Assembly: GCA_018003315.1 (NCBI GenBank)
Contig: JAGNEJ010000008.1
Span: 1 to 64,000, forward strand
Origin: Verrucomicrobiales bacterium
GTDB taxonomy: Bacteria; Verrucomicrobiota; Verrucomicrobiia; Verrucomicrobiales; V1-33
DNA: 64,000 nt
Direction of reading: 5' to 3'
Every line of letters begins with the position of its first letter. Positions within the stretch are counted from its first letter, which is position 1. Below the pieces are notes generated by a model, which worked only from the letters and a program-made list of their open reading frames with translations, was not told the origin of the DNA and did not search any database. Below are positions 51,941 to 62,401 of the stretch, one piece after another. Made by a program: the position numbers and the translations under genes.

Positions 51941-54205
51941 ATGGCCAAAACCCGCAGCAACCCATCGCGCACGTCCCGCCCCGCCAGGGCAAAGCAACCA
52001 ACGGCAGCGAAGCCGTCCGCTCCGGAAATGGACGAGCAGGCCGAAGCCGATCCGGCATTGGAAGGCCAGGCGGTGGAAGCCTCCCCGCAGATGAAAAGCG
52101 TGCTGGCGCTGCCGGTGACCCGTCCCGCCGGACTGCGCGCGCTGTTTCAGTCGGCAAAATCCGCGGACGCAACCACGGCGACTCCAGCCTCCGGCGCGGA
52201 AACCCTGGACGCCAAACCGACCCCGAAACCAAAACTCAAGCCGGGTCCAGCGTCAGAAATCAAATTCGAACCAAGACCGGAGCCCAAAGCAGCAGCGGAA
52301 CCGAAGCCCGAACCAACACCGGAGGCACGAACAGAAGCAGCACCGGAGCCGTTGCCAGAGCCGGCAGCCGAAGTGCTGCCAACTCCGGTGGTGGAGCAAA
52401 CCGGAGCGGCTCTGCCAACGGTGAGTGCCGCTCCGACGCAGGAAGCAGCACCCGCTGTGGAATCGCCTCCCGGCCCGGCTGCAGAACCGCACCCCAGCCC
52501 GCCTGACACGCGGACGGCACAGCTTTCCAGATACGGGGCGCCCGCCGGAATCGGGCTGCTGATTTTGCTCACCGTGGCGGTGTCCCTGCTGCTGTTGCAG
52601 CGGTCCAAGGAGCGGGCGATGGCCCGGCAACAGACCGCTGCGGCAGCGAGCGCCGCGGAAGTGGCCGCGCACCGGCAGGCGGAGGCCGAACATCAGGTGG
52701 TGGCGATGACCGCCGCGCTGCGGCAGGGGCTCATGGACCACGGGGATACAGGCACTTCCACAACCTACGAGGCGGGTGCCCTGGCCATTTTGCAGACGCT
52801 GCCAGCGCCGACGGATGCCGCCGGTCGCCAGGCGCGGCGGCAACTGCGCCTGGATTTGGCGGAGATCGCCCGCAACCGGAGCGATTTTCGGACCGCCATG
52901 ACCCATGTTCGGGAAGCCGCCGCGCTGGAGGGCGGAGCATGGGCGGACCTGTTGGGCGGCGAGATGCTGTTTGAAGCTGGCGACTGCCGCGAAGAGGCGG
53001 GCATCCGGGCCAGCCGGATTCTGGCGAGCCTCCCGGCCGCAGCCAGTGACACCACCGCCCTGCTGGCCGCCCGAGCGCAGCATTTGCTGGCCAGAATCGC
53101 CACGGCAGATGCCGTCGGTGCCCTGCAGGAGGCAGGAACCGTCCGTGAAACCGCCGTAACCGCCTTGAAGACCAGGGGGGCCGCGCTTTCCGCCAGCCTG
53201 CGCGCGGAAATGAAGGAGGATTTCCAGCGCCGGGAACAGAAACTGCAGGATGCCCTGACAAAAAACGATGCGAATCTGATCGCGGAGGCGGGCCGGGAAA
53301 AGGAGGCGTTTGACCAGAAATTCCACGCGGAACTGCAACGCCGGGAAGCACGGTTGCAGCAGGAACTGGCCGAGGCACAAAAGCCCTCACCAACGTTGGA
53401 AACCCTGCAGGAAAAAGCCGCTGCCGCCTGGAAGGCAGCCTTGGAGAGGGCGGGCAAGGTCGCGGAGGCTTCTTCGGACATGGAAGCCCGCCGACTGCGA
53501 ACGGAATGCCGGGTGGAACTGGCCGGCGCCCTGGCAGTGCAGCGAAAATTTGACCAAGCCCAGGCGCAAGCCGAAACCGCGCTCGCTGAGTCGGAAGCGC
53601 TGGCAAAGGCAGCCTCCACCCTGCCCCTGCAGCGCTTGCAGGGGTTCGCCGCATCCCAGGCCAGTGACATCCTGCGGCTTAAATCCCTCGGCGTTCCCGC
53701 AGCCCAAGCCAAACCGCTGCAGAGTCAGGCGCTCGCGCTGATTCGCCGTGCCGTGGAATGGTCCACGGGCGCCACCCAGCGCATTCCGGATGCTCCGCTG
53801 GTCTGGTCGCGTCTGGGCAGTGCGCAGCTTCGTTTGGCGGCCCTGCTGGCAGACGGAGGAAATGCCGCAGAGGCCGCGTCCGTCCAGCAGCAGGCGACGG
53901 AATCCCTCCGCCGCAGCGAGCGGGACGGTGGACTGCGGGAACTGCAGTTTCTTGCCAGTCAGCGGCTGGCCGCATTGCGTCCGGTTCCTGCCAATGCCGA
54001 TGCGGCCAAAGCGGCTGCCGCGGTGCAGGCCGCGCAGACCCTGGCAAACGAAATCGCCGTGCTCCGCAGGCAGCTGGCGCTGGCGTGGCTGGACGGGACC
54101 GCGACCGGAGCCTGTCAGGAGAGCAAAGCCCGCCTGCTGGAGCACTGTCAAGCCGTCCCTGAAACGCAGCCCTGGAAAGCCCTGGTCGAGGCGGCAGTGC
54201 CCTGA
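51941..54205 (+). CDS. Single-span membrane protein with Pro/Glu-rich cytoplasmic part and long helical exported part
   Basis: A 754-residue protein. Residues 90-190 are rich in Pro, Glu, Lys and Ala, with PEP-x-P and PKP-type repeats like the stretch of TonB. One membrane span (GIGLLILLTVAVSLLLLQ) is near 203-220. The exported remainder is almost wholly helical: coiled-coil-like (FQRREQKLQDAL, FHAELQRREARLQQELAEA) and TPR-like (ETALAESEALAKAASTLPL). The N-terminal Arg/Lys cluster fits a cytoplasmic N-terminus. No catalytic motif was found and no family recognised. Its function may be structural, perhaps across the periplasm. Confidence 0.78.
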   Translation: MAKTRSNPSRTSRPARAKQPTAAKPSAPEMDEQAEADPALEGQAVEASPQMKSVLALPVTRPAGLRALFQSAKSADATTATPASGAETLDAKPTPKPKLKPGPASEIKFEPRPEPKAAAEPKPEPTPEARTEAAPEPLPEPAAEVLPTPVVEQTGAALPTVSAAPTQEAAPAVESPPGPAAEPHPSPPDTRTAQLSRYGAPAGIGLLILLTVAVSLLLLQRSKERAMARQQTAAAASAAEVAAHRQAEAEHQVVAMTAALRQGLMDHGDTGTSTTYEAGALAILQTLPAPTDAAGRQARRQLRLDLAEIARNRSDFRTAMTHVREAAALEGGAWADLLGGEMLFEAGDCREEAGIRASRILASLPAAASDTTALLAARAQHLLARIATADAVGALQEAGTVRETAVTALKTRGAALSASLRAEMKEDFQRREQKLQDALTKNDANLIAEAGREKEAFDQKFHAELQRREARLQQELAEAQKPSPTLETLQEKAAAAWKAALERAGKVAEASSDMEARRLRTECRVELAGALAVQRKFDQAQAQAETALAESEALAKAASTLPLQRLQGFAASQASDILRLKSLGVPAAQAKPLQSQALALIRRAVEWSTGATQRIPDAPLVWSRLGSAQLRLAALLADGGNAAEAASVQQQATESLRRSERDGGLRELQFLASQRLAALRPVPANADAAKAAAAVQAAQTLANEIAVLRRQLALAWLDGTATGACQESKARLLEHCQAVPETQPWKALVEAAVP

Positions 54206-54310
54206 ACCTCCGCACCCAGAGGGGAGCTACAGGCGGAACGGTGAACTCCGGGCTTTTCAGCCCGCGGGCGTTCTGATTCAATGGACCGGAATTCCACATC
54301 CAATCCCCCC

Positions 54311-57300
54311 ATGAAACAGCTGCTCCTCCCTGTGATGCTCGTGTGTGCCGGCCCTGTCTGGAGTTTTGACACGGTGGTCGTCATCAATGAAATCCAATAC
54401 CATCCGCCGACCGCCGGGGAGGAGGGCGAGTGGCTGGAGCTGCACAACCAGCAGGGGGTCAATGTGGACATTTCCGGCTGGCGGCTCAGCGGCGCCGTGG
54501 ACTTCACTTTTCCCGCCGCCACCATCATTCAGGGCGGGGGGTTTCTGGTGGTCGCACGCAATCCGGCGCTCAGCGGAGTGCCGGGCGCCATGGGGCCGTG
54601 GACGGGGGCGCTGGACAACCGCGGCGAAACGCTGCGCCTGCGCGACAACAACGACCGCATCATGGACGAAGTGACCTACGGCGACAAAGGGGACTGGCCC
54701 ATTCCGCCTGACGGCAGCGGTGCCACGCTTTGCAAACGCAGTCCGGATGGCGGACCGAATGCGGCTGATTGGAGCTTCAGTCCGGCGGCAGGCGGCACTC
54801 CTTTGGCATTGAATTTCCCGCCTGCTCCGAGCCCGGTCACCACCAGGGCGGTTTCGCTGGTCAGTCCGTGGAAATATCGCAACTCCGGTGCCGATCCCGG
54901 TCCGGCTTGGAACACGCCGGGTTTCGACGATGCGGCCTGGCAGGATGGCGAGAGTCTTTTCAATTATGGCGGGACGCAAATTTACCAGCCGGGCGTCGCC
55001 GTGGCGCCGGGGGGCATCTGGGACCAGTCGGTCTGGACCGGCGATGCCGATTCCAAAATCAGCACCGGCAAGACCTACACGCACAAAATCGGGCTCAACC
55101 GCACCGGCAGCTATGCGGCGATCAACGGGGTGGCCTTCACTGCTCCCGGTTCCGGGGTGCGCAGCGGCGCTAACTGGAGCCTGACGGGAGCGGACAACAG
55201 TTATACCGGCAACGGAGTCAACCAGGGCGCCAACAACCTGCATAATCCCAGCGGGAGCCGCGAGTTGTGCGTGGAATTTTTTTATGGCGCCAGCGACAAC
55301 GGGAAGTCGCGGCTCACGATTTCCGGACTCACCGGCGGACAGGCCTATGTGGCGCGGTTCTACACCACGGGATTCGGCGGCCCGGGAGACCGTCTGACAC
55401 GCATCACGCCATCGGACAGCGGGACCGCCTATCTTTGCGATGAAAACGCCACCAATTCCGGCAACGGACTCATCGTCAGCTACCGCTACCAGGCCCCTGC
55501 CTCCGGCACCATCACCTTCGACTTCCTGCCCCTGGCCCCTGGCAACACCTGGCACCACTATGCCTTCAGCAACGAGGTCACCGCAGCGGCTCCCAGCGAA
55601 ATTGAGGTCAGCGGAGTCACGGTGGCGTCCGTTTCCTCGGCATTGACCAGTGGATTCGCCCGCGCTGCCGCGAACACCATCAACGAATCCGGCCTGGCAT
55701 CCGCCCAGCACGGTACCGTGCCGGACGGAACCATGTGGCTGAGCAATGGGCTCTTCGCCGCCCCGAATGACCCGCTTCCCGCAGAGCTCACCTGGGACTT
55801 GGGGACCAATGTGGACCTGAGTTCGCTGCATGTCTGGAACTACAACGAAAACGCTCCGCCGGACCTCTCCACCCGCGGCAGCCGGCTGGTGGAAATCCTG
55901 ACAACCGACACTGCGGGCGGGCCATTTGTCAGCCGCGGGACGTTCACGCTTTACCGGGCCAGCGGACGCGCCACCGAGCCTGGACAGCATCTCGACCTCA
56001 GCGTGGCGAACGTCCGCCAGGTGAAATTCAACATCACCGCCAACCACGGCGGGGACAACCAGTTCGCCGGACTGAGCGAAGTGAAATTCTACCGCGAGGG
56101 CATTCCGGGTCCGGCGGTCCCCGTGCCCTACCGCGAACGGATCGCCACGCTGTTCAATTCCGGAGTCGATGCCACCGGCCAGCCGCTGCCGCCCGGCCAG
56201 ACGGACCCGCACTTCACCGATCAAAGTTCCGCCGCTCCCGTGCTGGCGATGGCCGCGCATCCGGCCTGGATGCAGGACGACGGCATTTCCCGCTTCATCG
56301 GATTCACGGGAAACGGGATGGACAACGTGAATGCCGGCACCTTCACCTACCGAACCACTGCGGACTTCACCGGGCACGATCTGGCCAGTGCCCTGGTGAA
56401 GGTGTATGTCGCCGCGGACAATTCCCTGGACCTTGTCAAACGGAACGGCACCACGGTTCCCGGCGCGTCCGGCAGCGGGTTTTCCTCATACATTGGACCG
56501 CTTTCCATCCCCGGCCCGTTCAATGCGGGGATGAACACCTTTGATTTCCAATGGACCAACGCCGGCCCTGCCGCCAACCCCGGAGGACTGCGCATCAAAT
56601 GGGATGCCACCAGCATTCCCAACCACACCCGCACCGTGCTGGCGGCCAACCCGACCACCACCTGGTTCCGGAAAACATTTTCTTTGTCAGGAAATGCAGG
56701 CTCCACCTTCACCGGATCGCTGGTGCATGTGGTGGATGACGGAGCGGTGATTTATCTCAACGGAACGGAAATCGCCCGGACCAACCTCACCGGCGTGCCC
56801 GCGCCGGCGACGTTTGCCGATGCGGGTATTTCCCACCCCATGTTCAGCAGCCCCGTTTCCATTCCGCCGGGCCTCCTCCAGGCTGGACCCAACGTGCTGG
56901 CCGTGGAACTGCACCAGGCTGCCGATGGCGGTGCCGACGCGCTTTTTGGCCTCACCCTGGATGTGACGGAAACGCCCGCCTCCGCGGCAGGAGGCGCGCT
57001 GCAGTTGGACAAGGTGACAGCGGCCACCGCGGGCAACTTCAGCCTGGACCTGCGCAACGGCACCGCTGCGCCGCTCGATCTCACCGGCTATTTGGTCCGT
57101 TCCTCCTCCGGGCAGCAGCGGCTGCTCAGCGGCTCCCTGGCCGCCGGAGCCTGGCTCACCCTGGACCAGACCGCTTTGGGATTCCGCCCGCTGGACGGTG
57201 ACAAACTCTTTCTCCTGGGACCGGGATCGGCGGTCCTGGACGGCTTGGTGGTGAAAAACAAGCCGCAGGCACGCACCAGCCAGGGTGCGTGGATGACCCC

Positions 57301-60300
57301 TGCCAGCTCCAACGCTGGGGGCCAGGCGGTGTTTTCCGTTCCTGACAGCATCGTCATCAACGAAATCATGTACCATCACCATCCGGTCTGCCTGCCCACG
57401 GGCACCACGGACAACCCCGAGGAATGGGTGGAATTGTTCAACCGCAGCGCAGCGCCCGTCAGTCTTGTCGGCTGGAAACTGCGCGGCGGCATCCGCTTCG
57501 ATTTTTCCACCCAAGTCATCCCCGCCGGCGGCTTCCTCGTGGTGGCGGCCGACCCGGCGGCCCTGGCGGCGAAGCATCCGTCCATCTCCATCGCCGGGCC
57601 GTGGTCCGGTTCCCTCTCCAACAAGGGCGACGTGGTCATTCTGGAGGATCCCAACGACAACAAGGCGGACGAGGTGTCCTACCGCACCGGCGGGCGCTGG
57701 GATGGCCGCGCGGATGGCGGCGGCTCCAGCCTGGAATTGCGCGATCCGGATGCCGACAACGGCGTGCCGGAAAGCTGGGCGGCGAGCGATGAATCCGGCA
57801 AAAGTTCCTGGCAAACCTTTTCCTGGAGCGGACTGGGGGCTCCGTTTGCCGGAACCAACGACCCTGCCCAGTATCATGAATTCATCCTCGGTCTGCTGAA
57901 CTCGGGGGAGTGTCTGGTGGATGATGTCAGCGTCAGCACCGGCGGCACGCCGCTGATCCAGAATGGCAATTTTTCCGGCGGCAATGCGGCTGCCTGGAGA
58001 CTGTTGGGAAACCACGGAAGCCACGGACGCAGCATCGTGCAGGACGACCCCGCCAGCCCCGGGAACAAAGTCCTGCGCATCGTGGCCACCGGACCGACCG
58101 AGCACATGCACAACCATTGCGAAACCACGCTCAAGGCGGGGCCGTCCTATCATGTCACCAATTCCGGCAGCACCTACGCGATTTCCTTCCGCGCCCGCTG
58201 GGTCAGCGGCAGTCCGCGGCTGCTGGCCCGGCTTTATTTCAACCGGCTGGCCAGACAACTGCTGCTGCCAATGCCGGAAAACACCGGCACTCCCGGCGCT
58301 GCCAACAGCCGCCTCGTTCCGAACATTGGCCCCAGCCTGGCGGAACTGACCCAGCTTCCGGTGGTGCCCGCGGGGAATGCTCCGATCACCCTGCGCATCC
58401 GCGCCAGTGACCCCGACGGCATCGGCAGCCTGGCCTTGCACTACCGGGACGCCAATGCAGCTCCGGCGCCGGCGTTCACCGCGCTGCCCATGAGCGTCAA
58501 CAGCAACGGAGAGCACGAGGCCGTGGTGACCGGGCAGACCGCCGGAACCCTGCTGGAATTTCATGTGGAAGCGGTGGACGCACTGGGGGCGGTGTCGCGC
58601 TATCCAGCGGACGAGGCGCTGCTGAAGTGGAATGACGGCACCGTGCCACCGGGGCCGGGGCATGGCTTCCGCATCCTCATGAGCAAGGCGAATGCAGACT
58701 TCATGCACCTGCAAACCAACGTGATGAGCAACGATTTCCTGCCTGCCACGGTCATTTACCGGGAAAGCGAGGTTTTTTACGACGCGCGCTGCCGGTTGAA
58801 AAGCAGCGAGCGGGGCCGCCCGGCGGACATCCGCCTGGGTTTCGCTGTCGAGTTTGATCCCATGCAGCCATTCCGTGGAAAAATGACGGCGGTGAACCTG
58901 GACCGGTCCACCTACGGACGCGGCACCACCAGCAGCGGCTACGGACAGAGCGAACTGTGGAACTGGCACTTCTTCGCCCGGGCCGGCGGCATTCCCTCGT
59001 GCCTGAATGACCTGGTCTATCTCATCAGCCCGCGGGCCGCCCACACCGGCAGCGCCATGCTCACGATGGCGGAATTCAATGATCCATTTCTCGACGGCCA
59101 GTGGAAGGACGGCGCCGACACGCCCACCTTCAAATATGAACTCATTTACTACCCGACCACCACCCAGGGCGGCACGCCGGAAGGGCTCAAGCTGCCATCC
59201 CCCGACAATGTGAACGCGGTTACCCTGGGCGGCATCACGGATTCCAGCAAGGAAGCCTACCGCTGGAATTTCCTCATCGGAAACGCCCGGACGGACGACG
59301 ACTATTCCCGCATTCAGGCCTTGGCGGATGGTTTCCGCCGCACCGGATCGGATTACCTGACAAATCTGCCGAACGTCATCGACGTGGACCAGTGGCTGCG
59401 CTGTTATGCGGCCTTCAGTCTGGCCGGCATCGGAGACCACTACACCGTCGCCTCCGGCGGCTGGCACAACCTGAAACTCTATTCGCGCAGCGACGGGCGC
59501 ATCCTGTTCCTGCCGTGGGACCCTGACTTCAACAGCGAAGCCTCCAACGCCGCCGTGGTCCGCTCGCCCGACCTCGCCAAAATGATCAATGCCAGTCCGG
59601 CCTGGCACCGCGCCTTCTACGGCCACCTGCACAACATCATCAGCCAGAGCTTCAACACCGCTTATGTCAGCCAGTGGATGCCCCACTACCAGAGCTTCAC
59701 CACCACGGGGGGGAACTGGAACGACATCACCACCTACGTCACGCAGCGCGTCGCCTTTGTGCAAAACGACTGCGCGACCCAGTATCCCGCGGCGGCCTTC
59801 GGCATCACCACCAACGGGGGAAATGATTTTTCCTCGCCTGGCGTTCAGGCCACCCTGGCAGGAACCGCCTGGATCGACGTGCATCACCTGCGCCTGCGCG
59901 GCAGCACGGAACCAATCCCGGTCACCTGGACCTCCCGCACCGCCTGGCAGATCAGCCTGCCCCTGCTCAACGGACCGAATCACTTCATCATCGACGGGCT
60001 GGATTTCTCCGGAAATCTCGTCCAGACCGACTCCATCACCATCACCGGCAGCGGCGGCACCGTCGCCGCCCATGCGGCCAACCTGGTGGTTAGTGAACTG
60101 AACTATCATCCCGCACCGCCCAGCGGCTCCGAACAGGCGGCCGGCTTCACCGACGCGGAGGATTTCGAATTCGTGGAACTGCAAAACATCAGTTCGTTCA
60201 TCGTGGACCTCACCGGCGTCCACTTTGCCGCAGGCCTGACCTGGAGCGCCGCGGCGGGCACCCAAATCCCGCCCGGCGGCAGGGTGGTCATTCCGCGGCG

Positions 60301-60916
60301 CGCCGCCGCTTTTGCCCTGCGCTACCCAGGAATCCCGGTGCTGGGCGAATACTACCTGCCCGATGCCAACGTGCTGGCCAACCGCGGTGAGGAACTAGCC
60401 CTGGCGGATGCCAGCGGTGCCGACATCAAGCGCTTCACCTACGATGACCAGAGCCCCTGGCCCGCTGGAGCGGATGGCTCTGGGACCACGCTGGTGCTGG
60501 TGGCGCCGGCGGCAAATCCGGATCACAATGCTCCCCTCAGTTGGCGCGACAGCCTCGCCGCTGGGGGCAATCCAGGCGGTTCCGATGCCACTCCTCTCCC
60601 GGCTAATCCGGACGGCGATGACGACCACAACGGCCTCACCAATCTCGCCGACTATGCCCTGGGGCTGGGTGGGATGCTACCTGCATTGGTTTTGGCGGGC
60701 GGCGTCGTGCAAATGACCCTGACCAGAGCCGCCGGTGCCGCAGTCCAGCCGGAAGTGGAGCTTTCCACCGCCTTGAGCGGATGGACCCCCGCCCCCGCGA
60801 CCCTGCTGAGCCGGGGCATCGACGGCAGCGGCAACGAAATCCTCACCCTCTCGGTGGCGGTTCCACCGGGTGCGGAAAACCGGATCTTCGTGCGGGTCCG
60901 GTTCCGCGCTGGCTGA
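54311..60916 (+). CDS. Giant secreted lamin-tail / CotH-like protein
   Basis: A 2,201-residue exported protein. ATG 54311 starts the signal peptide (MKQLLLPVMLVCAGPVWSF); ATG 54281 would add ten residues. Lamin-tail-like domains begin near nucleotides 54365 (VVVINEIQYHPP), 57345 (SIVINEIMYHHH) and 60080 (LVVSELNYHPAP). Between them are a carbohydrate-binding-like region, a discoidin-like segment near 55800-56100, and a CotH kinase-like domain around 58650-59800. The latter includes WHNLKLYSRSDGRILFLPWDPDFN. A NPDGDDDHNGLTNLADYALG element and a beta domain end the protein. The CotH-like part might phosphorylate proteins, as in spores of Bacillus, but the role here is unknown. A weak hairpin (54249-54264) precedes it. 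Confidence 0.9.
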   Translation: MKQLLLPVMLVCAGPVWSFDTVVVINEIQYHPPTAGEEGEWLELHNQQGVNVDISGWRLSGAVDFTFPAATIIQGGGFLVVARNPALSGVPGAMGPWTGALDNRGETLRLRDNNDRIMDEVTYGDKGDWPIPPDGSGATLCKRSPDGGPNAADWSFSPAAGGTPLALNFPPAPSPVTTRAVSLVSPWKYRNSGADPGPAWNTPGFDDAAWQDGESLFNYGGTQIYQPGVAVAPGGIWDQSVWTGDADSKISTGKTYTHKIGLNRTGSYAAINGVAFTAPGSGVRSGANWSLTGADNSYTGNGVNQGANNLHNPSGSRELCVEFFYGASDNGKSRLTISGLTGGQAYVARFYTTGFGGPGDRLTRITPSDSGTAYLCDENATNSGNGLIVSYRYQAPASGTITFDFLPLAPGNTWHHYAFSNEVTAAAPSEIEVSGVTVASVSSALTSGFARAAANTINESGLASAQHGTVPDGTMWLSNGLFAAPNDPLPAELTWDLGTNVDLSSLHVWNYNENAPPDLSTRGSRLVEILTTDTAGGPFVSRGTFTLYRASGRATEPGQHLDLSVANVRQVKFNITANHGGDNQFAGLSEVKFYREGIPGPAVPVPYRERIATLFNSGVDATGQPLPPGQTDPHFTDQSSAAPVLAMAAHPAWMQDDGISRFIGFTGNGMDNVNAGTFTYRTTADFTGHDLASALVKVYVAADNSLDLVKRNGTTVPGASGSGFSSYIGPLSIPGPFNAGMNTFDFQWTNAGPAANPGGLRIKWDATSIPNHTRTVLAANPTTTWFRKTFSLSGNAGSTFTGSLVHVVDDGAVIYLNGTEIARTNLTGVPAPATFADAGISHPMFSSPVSIPPGLLQAGPNVLAVELHQAADGGADALFGLTLDVTETPASAAGGALQLDKVTAATAGNFSLDLRNGTAAPLDLTGYLVRSSSGQQRLLSGSLAAGAWLTLDQTALGFRPLDGDKLFLLGPGSAVLDGLVVKNKPQARTSQGAWMTPASSNAGGQAVFSVPDSIVINEIMYHHHPVCLPTGTTDNPEEWVELFNRSAAPVSLVGWKLRGGIRFDFSTQVIPAGGFLVVAADPAALAAKHPSISIAGPWSGSLSNKGDVVILEDPNDNKADEVSYRTGGRWDGRADGGGSSLELRDPDADNGVPESWAASDESGKSSWQTFSWSGLGAPFAGTNDPAQYHEFILGLLNSGECLVDDVSVSTGGTPLIQNGNFSGGNAAAWRLLGNHGSHGRSIVQDDPASPGNKVLRIVATGPTEHMHNHCETTLKAGPSYHVTNSGSTYAISFRARWVSGSPRLLARLYFNRLARQLLLPMPENTGTPGAANSRLVPNIGPSLAELTQLPVVPAGNAPITLRIRASDPDGIGSLALHYRDANAAPAPAFTALPMSVNSNGEHEAVVTGQTAGTLLEFHVEAVDALGAVSRYPADEALLKWNDGTVPPGPGHGFRILMSKANADFMHLQTNVMSNDFLPATVIYRESEVFYDARCRLKSSERGRPADIRLGFAVEFDPMQPFRGKMTAVNLDRSTYGRGTTSSGYGQSELWNWHFFARAGGIPSCLNDLVYLISPRAAHTGSAMLTMAEFNDPFLDGQWKDGADTPTFKYELIYYPTTTQGGTPEGLKLPSPDNVNAVTLGGITDSSKEAYRWNFLIGNARTDDDYSRIQALADGFRRTGSDYLTNLPNVIDVDQWLRCYAAFSLAGIGDHYTVASGGWHNLKLYSRSDGRILFLPWDPDFNSEASNAAVVRSPDLAKMINASPAWHRAFYGHLHNIISQSFNTAYVSQWMPHYQSFTTTGGNWNDITTYVTQRVAFVQNDCATQYPAAAFGITTNGGNDFSSPGVQATLAGTAWIDVHHLRLRGSTEPIPVTWTSRTAWQISLPLLNGPNHFIIDGLDFSGNLVQTDSITITGSGGTVAAHAANLVVSELNYHPAPPSGSEQAAGFTDAEDFEFVELQNISSFIVDLTGVHFAAGLTWSAAAGTQIPPGGRVVIPRRAAAFALRYPGIPVLGEYYLPDANVLANRGEELALADASGADIKRFTYDDQSPWPAGADGSGTTLVLVAPAANPDHNAPLSWRDSLAAGGNPGGSDATPLPANPDGDDDHNGLTNLADYALGLGGMLPALVLAGGVVQMTLTRAAGAAVQPEVELSTALSGWTPAPATLLSRGIDGSGNEILTLSVAVPPGAENRIFVRVRFRAG

Positions 60917-61025
60917 GCCGGGCAAAATTGAACGCAGAGAGCCCGTTGGTGGTCTGTGAGCCGTGGCCCGGGTGGATTCCAGGTGCGGATGCTCCGCCCC
61001 GTGCCATGCTATCCCTTATTTCTTC

Positions 61026-62396
61026 ATGGCGGTATTTCTTTACACAGCACTCAAGCAGGACGGCTCCATTGCCGCCGGTGAACTCAATGCCACGGACCGG
61101 TCGGACGCATTCCGCAAACTGGAACGGGGCCGGCTTCAGCCGGTTTCCCTCAAACCGAAGGAAGGCGCGGGTGCGGCCGTCCCGGCGGCTGCCGCCACCA
61201 GCGCGGGCAAGGCCGACAAGGCCAGGGCTGAGTCCGAGAAACCGGCAAAGCCCCAGAAGGGAAAATCCGATTCCGCCCCGTCCGCCGCGGCGTCGGAGCC
61301 GCCTTCCAAACCGCCCAAAACCAGCAAACTTGCCGAGGGTCTGCCCAAGGGACCGGTGAAGCTCAGGCGGGCGCAGGTCATTCTGTTTACCGAAGAACTC
61401 AGCGACCTGCTGGGGGCAGGACTCCAGTTGGAGCCCGCCCTGCGCATCATGGAAAGCCGCGATGAGCTTTCCAGCCTCAAGGATGTGACCATCCTGCTGC
61501 GGCAAAAAATCCGCGACGGCTCCAGTTTCGCCAACGCGCTGCGCGAATCCTCCAAGAGTTTTGGCGACCTCTACTGCAACATGGCGGCCGCCGGGGAAAT
61601 TTCCGGTGCCCTGCCCAAGATTTTGCGCCGCCAGGCCGAATACATGACGGCGATTGCGGAAATCCAGAGCAAGGTGAAGACGGCGATGATCTACCCGCTG
61701 TTCCTCATCGTGGCCGGCGTCGCGGTCAGCGTGGTGTTCATTTCCTATCTGATTCCGCAGCTCACCACCCTGCTCAAGTCCATGGGCAAACCGCTGCCCG
61801 GGCCGGCGGCATTTCTCATGCAAACCGGCGACTTCTTCAAAACCTGGTGGTGGCTGCTCGCCATCCTAATTGTCTTCGGCATCTGGGCCTTCCAGCATGT
61901 TACCAACCTCCCACAATACCGCGAGAAGTGGCACAAAAAGAAAATGGAACTGCCCTTTTTCGGGCCGCTGCTCCGCGCCCGTTTCTACGTGCAGATGCTG
62001 GAAACCCTGGCCAACCTCGTCGGCAATGGCCTGCCCCTGCTGCGCGCCCTGGAACTCACCCGCGATGCCTCGGTCAACCTCCACCTCAAAACCCTCCTCT
62101 CGCGGGTCTGCGGCATGGTCGGGGAAGGCGGTTCACTCTCCAGGTCCCTCAAAAAACTCGAATTCTTCCCCCCGCTGCTCACCGACATGGTCGCCGTGGG
62201 CGAACAGACCGGCGACCTCGAACATGCCCTGGCCCGCACCGCCATGCGCTACGACAAGGAACTCCAGCGCACCATCGACCGCGTCAGCGCTCTCATTCAG
62301 CCCGCGATCCTCTTCGTCATGGCCATCGTTGTCGGCATGATGGCTTACATGATGATCAGCATCATCATGGAATCGGTCGGCAGCATGCGGCGATAG
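61026..62396 (+). CDS. Type II secretion/type IV pilus inner-membrane protein GspF/PilC
   Basis: A 456-residue platform protein. The N-terminal YTALKQDGSIAAGELNATDR segment is followed by a 65-residue Ala/Pro/Lys-rich linker unusual in length. Two T2SSF domains follow: one from QVILFTEELSDLLGAGLQLEPAL through EYMTAIAEIQSKVKTAMIYPLFLIV, and one from RFYVQMLETLANLVGNGLPLLRAL through MVAVGEQTGDLEHAL. Membrane spans lie at YPLFLIVAGVAVSVVFISYL, WWWLLAILIVFGIWAF and ILFVMAIVVGMMAYMMISII. It works with pilus or secretion ATPases and pseudopilins. No gspE, gspD or pilT lies near it; the pseudopilin at 8304 is far away. Confidence 0.93.
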   Translation: MAVFLYTALKQDGSIAAGELNATDRSDAFRKLERGRLQPVSLKPKEGAGAAVPAAAATSAGKADKARAESEKPAKPQKGKSDSAPSAAASEPPSKPPKTSKLAEGLPKGPVKLRRAQVILFTEELSDLLGAGLQLEPALRIMESRDELSSLKDVTILLRQKIRDGSSFANALRESSKSFGDLYCNMAAAGEISGALPKILRRQAEYMTAIAEIQSKVKTAMIYPLFLIVAGVAVSVVFISYLIPQLTTLLKSMGKPLPGPAAFLMQTGDFFKTWWWLLAILIVFGIWAFQHVTNLPQYREKWHKKKMELPFFGPLLRARFYVQMLETLANLVGNGLPLLRALELTRDASVNLHLKTLLSRVCGMVGEGGSLSRSLKKLEFFPPLLTDMVAVGEQTGDLEHALARTAMRYDKELQRTIDRVSALIQPAILFVMAIVVGMMAYMMISIIMESVGSMRR

Positions 62397-62401
62397 TCGT
62401 T

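Noticed and set aside
54249-54264. Hairpin CGGGCT-TTTC-AGCCCG before the CotH-like gene as a terminator
   Set aside because: A clean 6-bp stem, but no T-tract follows on either strand.
56687-60265. Very long open frame antisense to the CotH-like giant
   Set aside because: High GC leaves few stops on the opposite strand. It has no signal, motif or ribosome-binding site and covers a clearly real gene.
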